Both the position numbers and the translations under genes were made by a program. DNA of 64,000 nt from Synechococcus sp. PCC 7335 (GTDB lineage: Bacteria > Cyanobacteriota > Cyanobacteriia > Phormidesmidales > Phormidesmidaceae). Below are positions 19,146 through 27,907 of this stretch, piece by piece (position 1 is the stretch's first letter; the number at the start of each line of letters is the position of its first letter). Location: NCBI RefSeq assembly GCF_000155595.1, contig NZ_DS989904.1, positions 2,481,290-2,545,289 on the forward strand, read 5' to 3'. The notes beneath the pieces were generated by a model. It did no database searches, was not told the origin of the DNA, and saw only the letters and a program-made list of their open reading frames with translations.

Positions 19146-20240
19146 ATGAAGCTCATTCAATTCATTCGCCCTCTTTTTTTAGTGGCTCTTGGTCTGCATG
19201 GGCTGATATTGTTCTTGCCGTTGGGTGAGGAATCAGAAGTCGCTATCGTAGACGATCTATCTTTCTCTGAGGAACCGGACCTATTAGAGTCTGCTTCAGA
19301 TAACTTGCTGGAGAGTCAGTCGAGTCCTCAAGCCCCGGAGCAGCTACCCATCAGCAATCCCGATGCACTAGTGATCGCCAGTAGGAAAGCTGCTGCACAA
19401 CCCAATACCACTCGTGCATCTGTCCCTACTCAGACCGCTGTTCGTCGCCCCAGTCCATCGCCTAATCGCTCACCTAATAGCGTCGCTAACAGAGCCAGTA
19501 GTCGCAGCGCTGAATCAGCTGCTAATGATTCGCAAAGTAGTGAGGACGGCTCAGCGAATATCACCGCTACTCAGACACCGATAGCCAACACTACGAGACC
19601 CCGTCGCCCTCCTACTAACAATATTCCAGATCTCTCTGAGACCGTGAGCAACAGTCTGTTGAACGACAGTCAATCAGCTACATCGGTCGATGTAGACAAT
19701 TCGCCTTCAGTAGCAGACTTAGTGGCAAAACTGACAAATCCCATATCAGACTCGCGGCTAAACTCTTTACTAGATCAAATCAGCGATCTGGCTAAATCAT
19801 TAACCTATAGTGAGGAGAATACAGACGATAGTAGCGCTAATCAAAATCGAGCCAGTTGGAAGGCCGATATTCAAAAGCAAGCCAATGTCGGTGCGGTAGA
19901 GAGCATCACTCCAACTGAAATTGCGGATCTAACCGAGGTCACCTATCCGATTGAGTCCCCTAAACAAGCGGGTATGCAAGCGCGATCGCTCAGTCTTTGT
20001 TTAGAAGAAGAGCCTCATGACGCTGAAGTCGGTGTTCGATTCGATTCGCAAGGCAACGTTGCAGACGAGCCCTTTTTGATCCGCAGTACGGGCTATAGCG
20101 CGCTCAACGATGAGATCATTGCTACCGTCGCAAGCTACCAAGATTTTCCACCTAGCCGTCATTCCAAAGCCTATCTCTTGGAATTCAAGGTTGATTACGA
20201 TGCTGAAGCCTGTGTCAGCTTAGAAGAATTGAAAGAATAG
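19146..20240 (+). CDS. TonB-like protein: N-terminal helix, Ser/Pro-rich linker, C-terminal TonB-like domain
   Basis: The 364-residue product has one N-terminal membrane helix (about 7-25) and a long low-complexity linker rich in Ser, Asn, Pro and Thr (about 40-260). It ends in a compact C-terminal domain reading VGVRFDSQGNV, RSTGYSALNDEIIATV and FPPS, the pattern of TonB C-terminal domains. This layout suggests an inner-membrane protein reaching across the periplasm, as in TonB-dependent uptake. No exbB/exbD or receptor gene lies nearby, and the usual proline-rich rigid rod is replaced by a Ser/Asn-rich one. Family call moderate, function inferred. Confidence 0.7.
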   Translation: MKLIQFIRPLFLVALGLHGLILFLPLGEESEVAIVDDLSFSEEPDLLESASDNLLESQSSPQAPEQLPISNPDALVIASRKAAAQPNTTRASVPTQTAVRRPSPSPNRSPNSVANRASSRSAESAANDSQSSEDGSANITATQTPIANTTRPRRPPTNNIPDLSETVSNSLLNDSQSATSVDVDNSPSVADLVAKLTNPISDSRLNSLLDQISDLAKSLTYSEENTDDSSANQNRASWKADIQKQANVGAVESITPTEIADLTEVTYPIESPKQAGMQARSLSLCLEEEPHDAEVGVRFDSQGNVADEPFLIRSTGYSALNDEIIATVASYQDFPPSRHSKAYLLEFKVDYDAEACVSLEELKE

Positions 20241-20330
20241 GTGAACGTCAAACTACCAGTACTCAACTGCCAAGCTTGAATCCTCTAGCGTTCGCTTCCT
20301 TAAAGCTATACTCCTACAGTCAGACTGAAA

Positions 20331-21161
20331 TCAAACTTTGGTGCGGTCCGTCAGAATCTCATATCCACTCTCTGTGACTAGCACCGTGTGCTCCCACTGC
20401 GCCGACCAAGCGCGATCACGTGTTACAACTGTCCAGCGATCGCTCAAAGTTCGAGTGTGCTGACTTCCCGCATTTAAGATGGGCTCAATCGCCAGCGTCA
20501 TACCTGCTTTTAAGGTCACATTCGGTGCTTGATTAGTGCGAAAGTTAAACACGGCTGGCTCTTCGTGTAAATTGTGGCCCACGCCATGGCCGGTAAATTC
20601 TTCGACAACGCTAAACCGATTCGCCTTCACCGAATCCTCTATAGCTCCAGCAATATCTAATAGCGTATTTCCTGGCTTTACCTGCTCAATCCCAGCATAC
20701 AGTGCTGCTTCGGCTGCCGCTGCTAGCCGCTGTGCCTCGGGTTTTACCTTTCCTACTGCAATCGTGATGCAAGAGTCGCCATGGAATCCATCAAAGTAGG
20801 CACCGGTGTCAATTTTGACGAGATCGCCATCGTTGATTTTCTTTCGCTTGCGAGGAATGCCGTGTACCACCTCATTGTTCACGCTCGCACAGATAGATGC
20901 TGGAAAGCCATGATAGCCCTTGAAGCTAGGTGTCGCGCCCATCTCACGAATCCGCTTCTCAGCATAGTCATCTAGATCAGCAGTTGTCATTCCCGCTTGA
21001 GTCAGATCATTGATCTCTTTTAGCACCGTTGCCACAATTTTAGAAGCCACTCTCATCGTCTCAATTTCCATCGCTGATTTTAATTCGATGCGTCTACCAG
21101 AGATCCCTTGGAGCGCAGGCGGAAAAGAGATTTTGGGTAATAGGCTAGTCAGAAAATTCAT
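20331..21161 (-). CDS. map: Methionine aminopeptidase, type I
   Basis: This metalloenzyme removes the initiator methionine from new proteins. Metal ligands are present: D in [16 protein letters not shown] (two Asp), H in [13 protein letters not shown] in AIEPILNAG, and the last Glu in the WEHTVLV segment; [20 protein letters not shown] is the substrate pocket. I chose the ATG at 21159-21161 (276 residues). A further start 19 codons upstream adds an unconserved segment. An N-terminal extension of about 30 residues before the catalytic fold ([20 protein letters not shown]) is a mild oddity. Cyanobacteria have several map genes; this is one. Confidence 0.93.
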   Translation of the reverse strand: MNFLTSLLPKISFPPALQGISGRRIELKSAMEIETMRVASKIVATVLKEINDLTQAGMTTADLDDYAEKRIREMGATPSFKGYHGFPASICASVNNEVVHGIPRKRKKINDGDLVKIDTGAYFDGFHGDSCITIAVGKVKPEAQRLAAAAEAALYAGIEQVKPGNTLLDIAGAIEDSVKANRFSVVEEFTGHGVGHNLHEEPAVFNFRTNQAPNVTLKAGMTLAIEPILNAGSQHTRTLSDRWTVVTRDRAWSAQWEHTVLVTESGYEILTDRTKV

Positions 21162-21446
21162 GGAAACGATCACTTTAGGAAAGGCAAATGTGGTGTAGAT
21201 ATATCGTAACGGTTCCAATAGAGTGAAGTGTGAAAACAGAACAAACTCTCAACCGTCATCAACTCAACCGTCATAAAAAAGGTATTTCGTAGGTAGGCGG
21301 TTGTAGGTAGGTATTCTTCAATAGCTTAAAGCAGCTATCTTCCAGGCGCTAGAACTTGAACCCTATGCTTGCTTTTTCAAAAAAGATCTCGAACTTCTGC
21401 GTTTATGCTATATCCTTAAAGACTGTGCGCTTTTACAAAGGCTGAG

Positions 21447-21809
21447 ATGAACGCTGAAGCAATAATTCGCTCGATTGAGGCGGAACAAATTAAAGACGAT
21501 CTACCCAAGATCTATGTTGGGGACACGATTCGTGTCGGTGTGCGAATTGTCGAGGGCGGCAAAGAGCGCGTCCAGCCCTATGAAGGGACTGTCATTGCTA
21601 TGCGTAATGGTGGCATCAACGAAACCATCACCGTTCGTCGCATCTTCCAGGGTGTAGGCGTGGAGCGGGTATTTTTGCTCCATGCTCCAAGAGTTGCTAG
21701 TATTAAGGTGATTCGCCGAGGGAAGGCGCGTCGGGCTAAGCTGTATTATTTGCGTGATCGCATCGGTAAAGCAACTCGTCTGAAACAGCGCTTTGACCGC
21801 TCTCTCTAG
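21447..21809 (+). CDS. rplS: 50S ribosomal protein L19
   Basis: L19 lies at the interface of the two ribosomal subunits. The 120-residue product shows [50 protein letters not shown] and the basic end [16 protein letters not shown], all typical. It opens the run rplS-tRNA-Trp-secE-nusG-rplK-rplA-rplJ-rplL. Length is normal. Confidence 0.97.
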   Translation: MNAEAIIRSIEAEQIKDDLPKIYVGDTIRVGVRIVEGGKERVQPYEGTVIAMRNGGINETITVRRIFQGVGVERVFLLHAPRVASIKVIRRGKARRAKLYYLRDRIGKATRLKQRFDRSL

Positions 21810-21947
21810 CTTACGTGGCTAGCTTGAAGCTCTATGCTAATGAACGACAGCCTTAGGTGACCTACGTTCTACTGCTTAAAGCTTGCTAGTTGGAACTGAT
21901 CGGCTGAGTCTTTTGGGTTGGGTGCGACTTGTAGCCAACCGACGTAT

Positions 21948-22020
21948 GCGTCCTTAGTTCAGTTGGTAGAACGTCGGTCTCCAAAACCGAATGTCGGGGG
22001 TTCGAGTCCCTCAGGGCGTG
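21948..22020 (+). tRNA. trnW: tRNA-Trp (anticodon CCA)
   Basis: A 73-base cloverleaf is visible. The acceptor stem GCGTCCT pairs with AGGGCGT, with G as discriminator. The D arm is TAGTTCAGTTGGTAGA. The anticodon arm is TCGGT-CTCCAAA-ACCGA with anticodon CCA, and the T arm is GGGGGTTCGAGTCCCTC. CCA is not encoded. It lies between rplS and secE, a common cyanobacterial position. Confidence 0.97.
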
Positions 22021-22113
22021 TTTCCCATCCTTCTATGTGTTTTACGCGCTTTAATTGATTAAAGTGCTCAAGTTAAGTGCTTACTGTTGTGGGTAGGCAA
22101 GGAATCATAACCA

Positions 22114-22371
22114 GTGGCTAAGAAAGATACTAAGCAGGCTGAGAACAAAGCTAAGGCCAGTAAGAAATCCGTCGAGCTAGAAAAAAGCGATAGCTTTAGT
22201 GCTAACGCTTTTGCCCAAGGCACTCGTGAAGAGTTAACTAAGGTAATCTGGCCAACACGTCAGCAGTTGATCAGTGAGTCGGCTGCGGTGATTCTGATGG
22301 TTGGCCTATCCGCAACGCTAATCTACTTCGTAGACAAGCTATTTGGTTGGGCCTCGCGCCAGATCTTTTAA
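22114..22371 (+). CDS. secE: Preprotein translocase subunit SecE
   Basis: SecE clamps the SecY channel in the plasma and thylakoid membranes. The 85-residue product has a Lys-rich N-terminus, the conserved FAQGTREELTKVIWPTRQQ segment and one membrane helix (about 57-77). It starts with GTG at 22114. It lies just before nusG, the near-universal pairing, and is the short single-helix form usual outside enteric bacteria. Confidence 0.95.
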   Translation: MAKKDTKQAENKAKASKKSVELEKSDSFSANAFAQGTREELTKVIWPTRQQLISESAAVILMVGLSATLIYFVDKLFGWASRQIF

Positions 22372-22501
22372 GGCAGGTTTTGGTGCTGTAGTCTTAGGTG
22401 CTGTATTGGACACTTATCAGCTATAGGACATTACTGCAGCTAATACATTCCCCTTCACAGTATTATTTAGGTTTTTTAGCGAACTTTGAGCGAGTCTGAT
22501 T

Positions 22502-23158
22502 ATGGCTGTCGACGATCTTAACTACGACGAGTCTCAAGCCCTTGAGGAGAAAGAGTCTGACGGACAAGTAGAGGAAAAAGTCACTGTACGGACCCAAAGG
22601 CCTCGATGGTATGCGGTCCAAGTCGCTTCTGGATGTGAGAAAAAAGTCAAACTCACTCTAGAGCAACGTGTGAAAACTTTTGATCTATCCAATGTGATTT
22701 TGGAGGTAGAAATCCCTCAAACGCCTGCTGTCAAGATGCGAAAAGACGGTAGCCGTCACAGCATCGAGGAAAAAGTTTTTCCAGGATATGTGCTTATTCG
22801 TATGGCCCTAGATGACGACGCGTGGCAGGTAGTAAAGAACACGCCTCACGTCATCAACTTTGTGGGCGCAGAGCAGCGCAGAGCGCAAGGCCGCGGTAGA
22901 GGCCATGTAAAACCGATGCCTCTAAGTGCTGGCGAAGTCAAAAGAATCTTTAAGCAGACTCAAGAGCAAGCACCCGTTGTCAAAATCGATATGGCAGCAG
23001 GTGATAAAATCACCGTGCTCTCGGGTCCGTTTAAAGACTTTGAGGGCGAGGTGGTTGAAGTGAGCCCAGAGCGCAGTAAGCTGAAGGCTTTGCTCTCTAT
23101 CTTTGGCCGCGATACGCCCGTAGAGCTTGAGTTCAATCAAGTGAAAAAAGAGAGCTGA
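22502..23158 (+). CDS. nusG: Transcription termination/antitermination protein NusG
   Basis: NusG binds RNA polymerase and links it to Rho or the ribosome. The 218-residue product has an acidic N-terminal extension (1-33), the NGN domain starting RWYAVQVASGCEKKV with FPGYVLIRM and TPHVINFVG, and the KOW domain AAGDKITVLSGPFKDFEGEV. The acidic extension of about 30 residues is common in cyanobacterial NusG. It sits between secE and rplK. Confidence 0.96.
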   Translation: MAVDDLNYDESQALEEKESDGQVEEKVTVRTQRPRWYAVQVASGCEKKVKLTLEQRVKTFDLSNVILEVEIPQTPAVKMRKDGSRHSIEEKVFPGYVLIRMALDDDAWQVVKNTPHVINFVGAEQRRAQGRGRGHVKPMPLSAGEVKRIFKQTQEQAPVVKIDMAAGDKITVLSGPFKDFEGEVVEVSPERSKLKALLSIFGRDTPVELEFNQVKKES

Positions 23159-23225
23159 TCTTCGATCATCATGCTCTTTAGAAGTGACCTAGTTTCACGA
23201 CCGTTAAGTAAGTAAGAGTTAATCA

Positions 23226-23651
23226 ATGGCAAAAAAGGTAGTTGCGCTCATCAAACTGGCTATTCCCGCCGGTAAGGCGAACCCTGCCCCACCGATTGGT
23301 CCCGCTTTGGGTCAGCACGGTGTGAATATCATGGCGTTTTGTAAAGATTACAATTCCAGGACGGCTGATAAAGCAGGGTTAATTGTCCCAGTTGAAATTT
23401 CTGTCTTTGAAGATAGAAGTTTCACCTTTATTCTTAAAACCCCGCCTGCCTCTGTTTTGATCAAAAAGGCGGCTAAGATCGAAAAGGGATCGGGTAATCC
23501 TAGAACTGAGAAAGTCGGTTCGATTACTCGTGCTCAATTGCAAGAAATTGCTGAAACGAAGATGCCTGATCTTAATGCTAACGACATTGAGATGGCGATG
23601 AATATTATCGAAGGCACTGCGCGAAATATGGGCGTAGAGGTTGCAGGCTAG
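23226..23651 (+). CDS. rplK: 50S ribosomal protein L11
   Basis: L11 forms the GTPase-associated stalk base with 23S rRNA. The 141-residue product shows the classic N-terminal block [20 protein letters not shown] and the RNA-binding end [20 protein letters not shown]. Length is exactly typical. It follows nusG by 67 bases. Confidence 0.98.
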   Translation: MAKKVVALIKLAIPAGKANPAPPIGPALGQHGVNIMAFCKDYNSRTADKAGLIVPVEISVFEDRSFTFILKTPPASVLIKKAAKIEKGSGNPRTEKVGSITRAQLQEIAETKMPDLNANDIEMAMNIIEGTARNMGVEVAG

Positions 23652-23838
23652 ATTTTGGTCCTAAATCCACGGCTTTAATTTCACGATCTTAATTTCACAG
23701 TTTTTCCCATTTCAAAGCCTGCAAGCTTTAAGATCTTGTATCTATAGACAAAGATCATAGATAAGGATCGCTTGCAGCAATTCAGTAAATACTACCGGGG
23801 GAGAGGCAGTTGTCTCGCTATTGACCCCAAAAGGAACT

Positions 23839-24567
23839 ATGGCAAAGATATCTAAGCGTATGCAGGCGCTCTATGAAAAGGTAGATGCGGAGCTTGACTA
23901 TCAACCTTTAGAAGCCGTCAATCTCCTGAAGGAAACGGCAACTGCAAAATTCACTGAAACAGCAGAAGCTCACATTCGATTGGGAATCGATCCTAAGTAC
24001 ACCGATCAGCAGCTACGAACAACCGTTGCCTTACCAAAAGGAACTGGCCAAGATGTGCGCGTCGCTGTTGTTGCTCGTGGCGAAAAGGTGAACGAAGCTA
24101 GTGAAGCAGGTGCAACCATTGCTGGTTCTGAGGAGCTAATTGAGGATATCAGCAAAGGCATGATGGATTTTGATGTGCTGGTTGCTACGCCAGACATGAT
24201 GCCAAAAGTCGCTAAGCTTGGTCGGGTGCTAGGCCCCCGCGGGCTAATGCCTTCACCCAAAGGTGGGACCGTCACTTTCGAGCTTGCTAGCGCGATTGAA
24301 GAATTTAAAGCAGGTAAGCTTGAATTTCGTGCTGACAAAACTGGCATCGTTCATGTTAAGTTTGGAAAGGTTGATTTTTCAGCAGAAGATCTACTAGAGA
24401 ACTTAAAGGCACTGCAGGAGACGATTGATCGCAACCGTCCTTCCGGAGCTAAGGGGCGCTTCTGGCGCTCGGTATCTGTATCGTCGACTATGGGTCCATC
24501 TATTTCTGTAGATGTCTCGGCCTTACGCGATCTAAAGCTAGGCGAGCTAGTTTCCAGCGAAAGCTGA
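23839..24567 (+). CDS. rplA: 50S ribosomal protein L1
   Basis: L1 forms the mobile L1 stalk and can repress its own mRNA. Signatures include [50 protein letters not shown] and [11 protein letters not shown] took the ATG at 23839 (242 residues); the open frame begins with TTG at 23821, but an AAAGGA site precedes the ATG, and MAKISKRM is the usual N-terminus. The 187 bases before it carry a G-rich run (CCGGGGGAGAGGCAG) that could be the L1 target, which is inference. Confidence 0.97.
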   Translation: MAKISKRMQALYEKVDAELDYQPLEAVNLLKETATAKFTETAEAHIRLGIDPKYTDQQLRTTVALPKGTGQDVRVAVVARGEKVNEASEAGATIAGSEELIEDISKGMMDFDVLVATPDMMPKVAKLGRVLGPRGLMPSPKGGTVTFELASAIEEFKAGKLEFRADKTGIVHVKFGKVDFSAEDLLENLKALQETIDRNRPSGAKGRFWRSVSVSSTMGPSISVDVSALRDLKLGELVSSES

Positions 24568-24914
24568 TCGAACTTCGTTTGTGAGAGAAATACCACCGCT
24601 TTGCTGCGCTTTTGTGGATAGAGTTCTTAGTTAGGCTAAGCATTCGATGCGCATAAGTACGTTGGCATTGCGGGTAATGCGATGCAGATGGAAGAAAATT
24701 AGTCCTGGAATCTAACACGGATTCCGATAGTGTATAGCTCACAACCTTCAACAATCGAATATAGCGACCAGAGACAGTAGGTGTCACTAGCTATTTTAAC
24801 TATCGGCTTTTTGCGGTTAGTTGTTTTAGAGACTGAGACTTAATCTCCTACCGAGGTTTGCGATTGATAGCTAAGCTCTATGCAAGACTGCGCGAGACTG
24901 CTTCGATACGTATG

Positions 24915-24939
24915 CCCCAATCTGGTTTCTAGATTGGGG
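24915..24939 (+). terminator. Attenuator-like hairpin in the rplJ leader
   Basis: CCCCAATCT and AGATTGGGG form a perfect 9-bp stem around a seven-base loop. Only three T follow, so it is a weak terminator and more likely a leader stem or attenuator. Confidence 0.6.
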
Positions 24940-24978
24940 TTTATGTGTGTGAGGAATATACGAAAAATCTAAACAAAA

Positions 24979-24987
24979 AAGGAGGTG
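24979..24987 (+). promoter_or_regulatory. Near-perfect Shine-Dalgarno of rplJ
   Basis: The sequence AAGGAGGTG lies seven bases before the rplJ ATG at 24995 and matches the 16S rRNA end almost completely. Most other genes here have much weaker sites, which fits high translation of L10. Confidence 0.85.
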
Positions 24988-24994
24988 ACATAGA

Positions 24995-25516
24995 ATGGGA
25001 AGAACTCTAGCGAATAAGCAGGCGCTCGTCGCTGAGATGAAAGATCTTTTAGAAGCGTCAGAATCGGCTTTTGTAATTGACTACAAGGGGCTATCAGTAG
25101 CCCAGATTAGCGATTTGCGTGGTCGTCTACGTGAGTCTGGTGCGACCTGCAAGATCTCTAAGAACACGTTGCTCAAACGGGCGATCGCTGACCAAGACCA
25201 GTGGCAAGAGCTAGAATCTTTGCTAACAGGAACGTCAGCTGTTCTGTTGACCAAAGAAGATATTGGTTCTGCGGTCAAAGCATACAAGAAGTTTCAGAAA
25301 GATACTAAGAAAACTGAGCTACGCGGCGGTGTCTTAGAAGGCAAACTGCTGAGCCAGAAAGATGCTGAAGCACTTGCTGATCTACCTACAAAGGACGAGC
25401 TGTACGCAAAGATCGCGGTTGGCATCAATGCTGTCGCGACAAAGCTAGCACTCGGGATCAAGGAAGTTCCCGCTTCGATTGGTCGGGGTATCAAAGCCTA
25501 CGCCGAGAAAGAATAG
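24995..25516 (+). CDS. rplJ: 50S ribosomal protein L10
   Basis: L10 anchors the L7/L12 stalk to the ribosome and, with L12, binds its own leader. The 173-residue product has the family N-terminus (LANKQALVAEMKDLLEASES), FVIDYKGLSVAQISDLR and KNTLLKRAI, and an Ala-rich end helix for L12 binding. It is preceded by a strong ribosome binding site and followed 182 bases later by rplL. Confidence 0.97.
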   Translation: MGRTLANKQALVAEMKDLLEASESAFVIDYKGLSVAQISDLRGRLRESGATCKISKNTLLKRAIADQDQWQELESLLTGTSAVLLTKEDIGSAVKAYKKFQKDTKKTELRGGVLEGKLLSQKDAEALADLPTKDELYAKIAVGINAVATKLALGIKEVPASIGRGIKAYAEKE

Positions 25517-25698
25517 CTTTCAACAGAGCGCATGCTTTCAACAGAGCATGTTCAAAAGCGCATATAGGTTCGCCACTTTGCCTTATACGTTATCAATCAG
25601 TGAACGTTTTGCTTCGAGAGCGTAAAAGTGGTCGGCTGGCGTACGGATGTACTCGGCGCTAGCGATATAACTAACAACTAACTAAAGGAGAGACAGTC

Positions 25699-26082
25699 AT
25701 GTCTACTGCAACTGACGAAATTTTGGAAAAGCTGAAAACTCTATCGCTACTAGAAGCCTCTGAGTTGGTTTCTCAGATTGAAGAAGCTTTTGGCGTAAGC
25801 GCGGCTGCACCTGTTGCAGTTGCCGGTGGTGGCGGTGGTGCAGCCGCGGCTGAAGAAGTCGAAGAAAAGACTGAGTTCGACGTTGTCCTCGATGAGGTTC
25901 CAGGTGATAAGAAGATTGCTATTCTGAAGGCGGTTCGCTCGATGACGGGCTTAGGTCTAAAAGAAGCCAAAGGAATGGTGGAATCTGCGCCAGTCACTGT
26001 TAAGGAAGCAGTTGCTAAAGACGCCGCTGAAGAAGCTAAGAAGACTTTGGAAGACGCAGGCGCTAAAGTTACTGTTAAATAG
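25699..26082 (+). CDS. rplL: 50S ribosomal protein L7/L12
   Basis: L7/L12 is the multi-copy stalk protein that recruits translation GTPases. The 127-residue product has the N-terminal dimerisation part ([20 protein letters not shown]), an Ala/Gly hinge (about 34-56) and the C-terminal domain with [20 protein letters not shown]. It has an AAAGGAG site and ends the cluster; a hairpin terminator follows 30 bases later. Confidence 0.98.
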   Translation: MSTATDEILEKLKTLSLLEASELVSQIEEAFGVSAAAPVAVAGGGGGAAAAEEVEEKTEFDVVLDEVPGDKKIAILKAVRSMTGLGLKEAKGMVESAPVTVKEAVAKDAAEEAKKTLEDAGAKVTVK

Positions 26083-26110
26083 GTTCGAAAACACCTAGTA
26101 CTAGCGATAA

Positions 26111-26590
26111 CTAAGGGGAGTCAGCGTTGCTGTCTCCCTTTTGCGCATTCTTGAATGCCTGTTCAACAAACTGAGTAAACGATTCAAAGTCGATAAAGTC
26201 TTGTTTTAGCTCTGGCCACTCTCGGTAGATAAGTTGGCAGCCTAATGTTCTTTGCATGTCTTTACGCCAAACGTCCCAGATAGAATCATCGAGATATTCC
26301 TGATAAGCAAGATAGTCTACAGCTTGGATAACAAATAAGTACCGGCGAACAGCGGCGGTGAGTTCGGGGGTGCGAGGTGGCAGTTTATCGTCGTCAAAGC
26401 GGTTGTAGAAGGCATTGTGAGGAAAGCTATCTACCGCATTCTGATGCCGCTCAAAGTAGAGATTGAACGTATCGACGTTCCATTGCCTCTTGCTAAGTTT
26501 AGTGTTGGAGCGAATAGAAAGCGCCGCAAAGATAACGGAGATAACGCCGGCAATTTGCGAAAGTTGGGCGCTGATCTCAAGCCAATCCAT
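26111..26590 (-). CDS. Small membrane-anchored hypothetical protein
   Basis: I do not recognise this 159-residue protein. It has one N-terminal hydrophobic helix (about 9-27), followed by a basic patch (NTKLSKRQW) and a soluble, aromatic-rich helical domain with conserved-looking Trp and Tyr residues. The layout resembles single-pass bacterial proteins of unknown role such as the DUF4760 group, but that is weak. Its start codon lies inside the first unit of a 16-bp tandem repeat, so upstream control DNA has been altered by duplication. It converges on rplL. Confidence 0.65.
   Translation of the reverse strand: MDWLEISAQLSQIAGVISVIFAALSIRSNTKLSKRQWNVDTFNLYFERHQNAVDSFPHNAFYNRFDDDKLPPRTPELTAAVRRYLFVIQAVDYLAYQEYLDDSIWDVWRKDMQRTLGCQLIYREWPELKQDFIDFESFTQFVEQAFKNAQKGDSNADSP
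26113..26142 (+). terminator. Terminator after rplL
   Basis: AAGGGGAGTCAGC pairs with GCTGTCTCCCTT with one bulge and one mismatch, and ends in TTTT. It lies 30 bases after rplL and overlaps the last codons of the convergent hypothetical gene. Confidence 0.7.
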
Positions 26591-26647
26591 AGTTACCCCA
26601 ATCCATAGTTACCTCAACCCATAGTTGTCCCGATCCATAGTTGCCTT
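26584..26647. repeat. Four tandem copies of a 16-bp unit
   Basis: Units at 26584, 26600, 26616 and 26632 follow the pattern AATCCATAGTTACCCC with one to four changes in later copies. The first unit contains the start codon of the hypothetical gene to the left, and the last runs into the end of hpnB. On the minus strand each unit carries an ATGGATTG-like start context. Confidence 0.9.
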
Positions 26648-26649
26648 TG

Positions 26650-27837
26650 CTAGCTAACACGACTATCGCTATACATTCGCCCTTTCCATTCGCTACCCTT
26701 ACCGGTCCAGTATTGCAGCGCCGAATCTATTGTCATCAGCGTATAGAGCAGTGCGATGATAGGCAGTAAAAATGCCATCCAGGCGGGTCTTTTGTATAAG
26801 CGTAGCGTTGGCCAGTAAGCAAACGCCATCATTAGCCAACCGAGTAAGCCTAAGAGCGCGATCACTCTAGAGCCTACTACCAAACCCACCAAAAATCCCA
26901 ACGGTGGCCCCCAGTACACCAACGCCATGCCAATAACTGTTCCTACTAACAAAAAAGGAGAGTAGTGCAATTGTGTATAGGCACTTCGCGCTACCATCTG
27001 CCACAGGCTTTCCAGGCTAGGATAGGGGCGGAGACTTTTTACTTCGTTGCTTAGACCTAGCCAGATAGGGCCGTTCTTTTTTACCGCTGCGCCTAGCGCA
27101 CAGTCATCAATCAGCGCTTTTCGAATGACCTGTAAACCGTTAATTCTTGAAAGTGCGTCGAACCGTAATAGGACACATCCTCCTGCTGCTGCGGCTGTTT
27201 TCTTCTGAGGATTGTTCACCCATGGAAACGGGTAGAGTAGCTGAAAGAAGAAGATAAAAGCAGGAATCAACAGGTCTTCCCAGAAACTTTGAGTTCGTAG
27301 CTGCACCATCAAAGAAACTAGGTCTAGCTTTTCAGATTCTGCCTTCGTGACTAGCCGCTGCAAATTATCAGATGAATGTTCAATATCGGCATCGGTAAAT
27401 AGGACATAATCTGGTTGATTTGATTGCCGCCTTAAGTATTGAAAGCCCTGTTCTAATGCCCATAGTTTGCCCGTCCAGCCAGTCGGTAAAGCTGTTCCTG
27501 AAAGAACGGTGAGAATTTCTGTTCTATCTAGCTTCTGTGCGGTTTGAATTGCAATTTGAGCAGTTTTGTCCGTACTTTTGTCGTCGATCAGCAGAATGGA
27601 AAGTGTTCCAGGGTAGGTTTGGGTGAGATGCGATCGCACTACTTTCTCGATCAAAGCCGCCTCATTCCTAGCCGGGATTACGACTGCGACCGAAGGCCAC
27701 ATCCCCTGTAGGTCATTGATTGATGACGTTTCGCGACTAAGCTGTTGGTCTGCTCGCCAAAACTGTCCCCATAGCAGTAGTAGCACTACCCAAATAATTA
27801 CAGCTAGAGTAGTCGACCAGAAGAAAGCAGTTTCCAT
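26650..27837 (-). CDS. hpnB: Hopanoid-associated glycosyltransferase HpnB
   Basis: This is a 395-residue membrane glycosyltransferase of family 2. An N-terminal membrane helix (about 5-25) precedes the GT-A domain with VVIPARNEAALIEKVV, LIDDKSTDKT, the FTDADIEH metal site and the DDCALGAAV motif, and three or so C-terminal helices (about 295-380) follow. The match to HpnB, linked with hopanoid gene clusters, is supported by the divergent squalene-hopene cyclase only 70 bases away. The sugar acceptor is not certain; HpnB's exact reaction is poorly defined. Confidence 0.88.
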   Translation of the reverse strand: METAFFWSTTLAVIIWVVLLLLWGQFWRADQQLSRETSSINDLQGMWPSVAVVIPARNEAALIEKVVRSHLTQTYPGTLSILLIDDKSTDKTAQIAIQTAQKLDRTEILTVLSGTALPTGWTGKLWALEQGFQYLRRQSNQPDYVLFTDADIEHSSDNLQRLVTKAESEKLDLVSLMVQLRTQSFWEDLLIPAFIFFFQLLYPFPWVNNPQKKTAAAAGGCVLLRFDALSRINGLQVIRKALIDDCALGAAVKKNGPIWLGLSNEVKSLRPYPSLESLWQMVARSAYTQLHYSPFLLVGTVIGMALVYWGPPLGFLVGLVVGSRVIALLGLLGWLMMAFAYWPTLRLYKRPAWMAFLLPIIALLYTLMTIDSALQYWTGKGSEWKGRMYSDSRVS

Positions 27838-27907
27838 TTTATCGTTGAAGAATTTGCACTATGCTATCTCAATGCCGCCTCCGGCGATGTCAACAAAATC
27901 CTAAAGC

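Larger units (their letters stand above)
24568..24994 (+). promoter_or_regulatory. Leader region of rplJ-rplL, likely L10 leader
   Basis: This 427-base gap between rplA and rplJ has no gene. In many bacteria this position holds an RNA leader bound by the L10(L12)4 complex that controls rplJ-rplL. Near its 3' end a perfect 9-bp hairpin (CCCCAATCT with its complement, 24915-24939) is followed by TTTATG, a weak attenuator shape. I did not fold the whole leader, so the L10 kink-turn itself is not shown. Confidence 0.55.

Noticed and set aside
25773-25997. Ala/Pro-rich frame opposite rplL
   Set aside because: It is an antisense shadow of the Ala/Gly hinge of L7/L12.
26584-26647. CRISPR array in the 16-bp repeats
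   Set aside because: Units touch each other without unique spacers and are too short.
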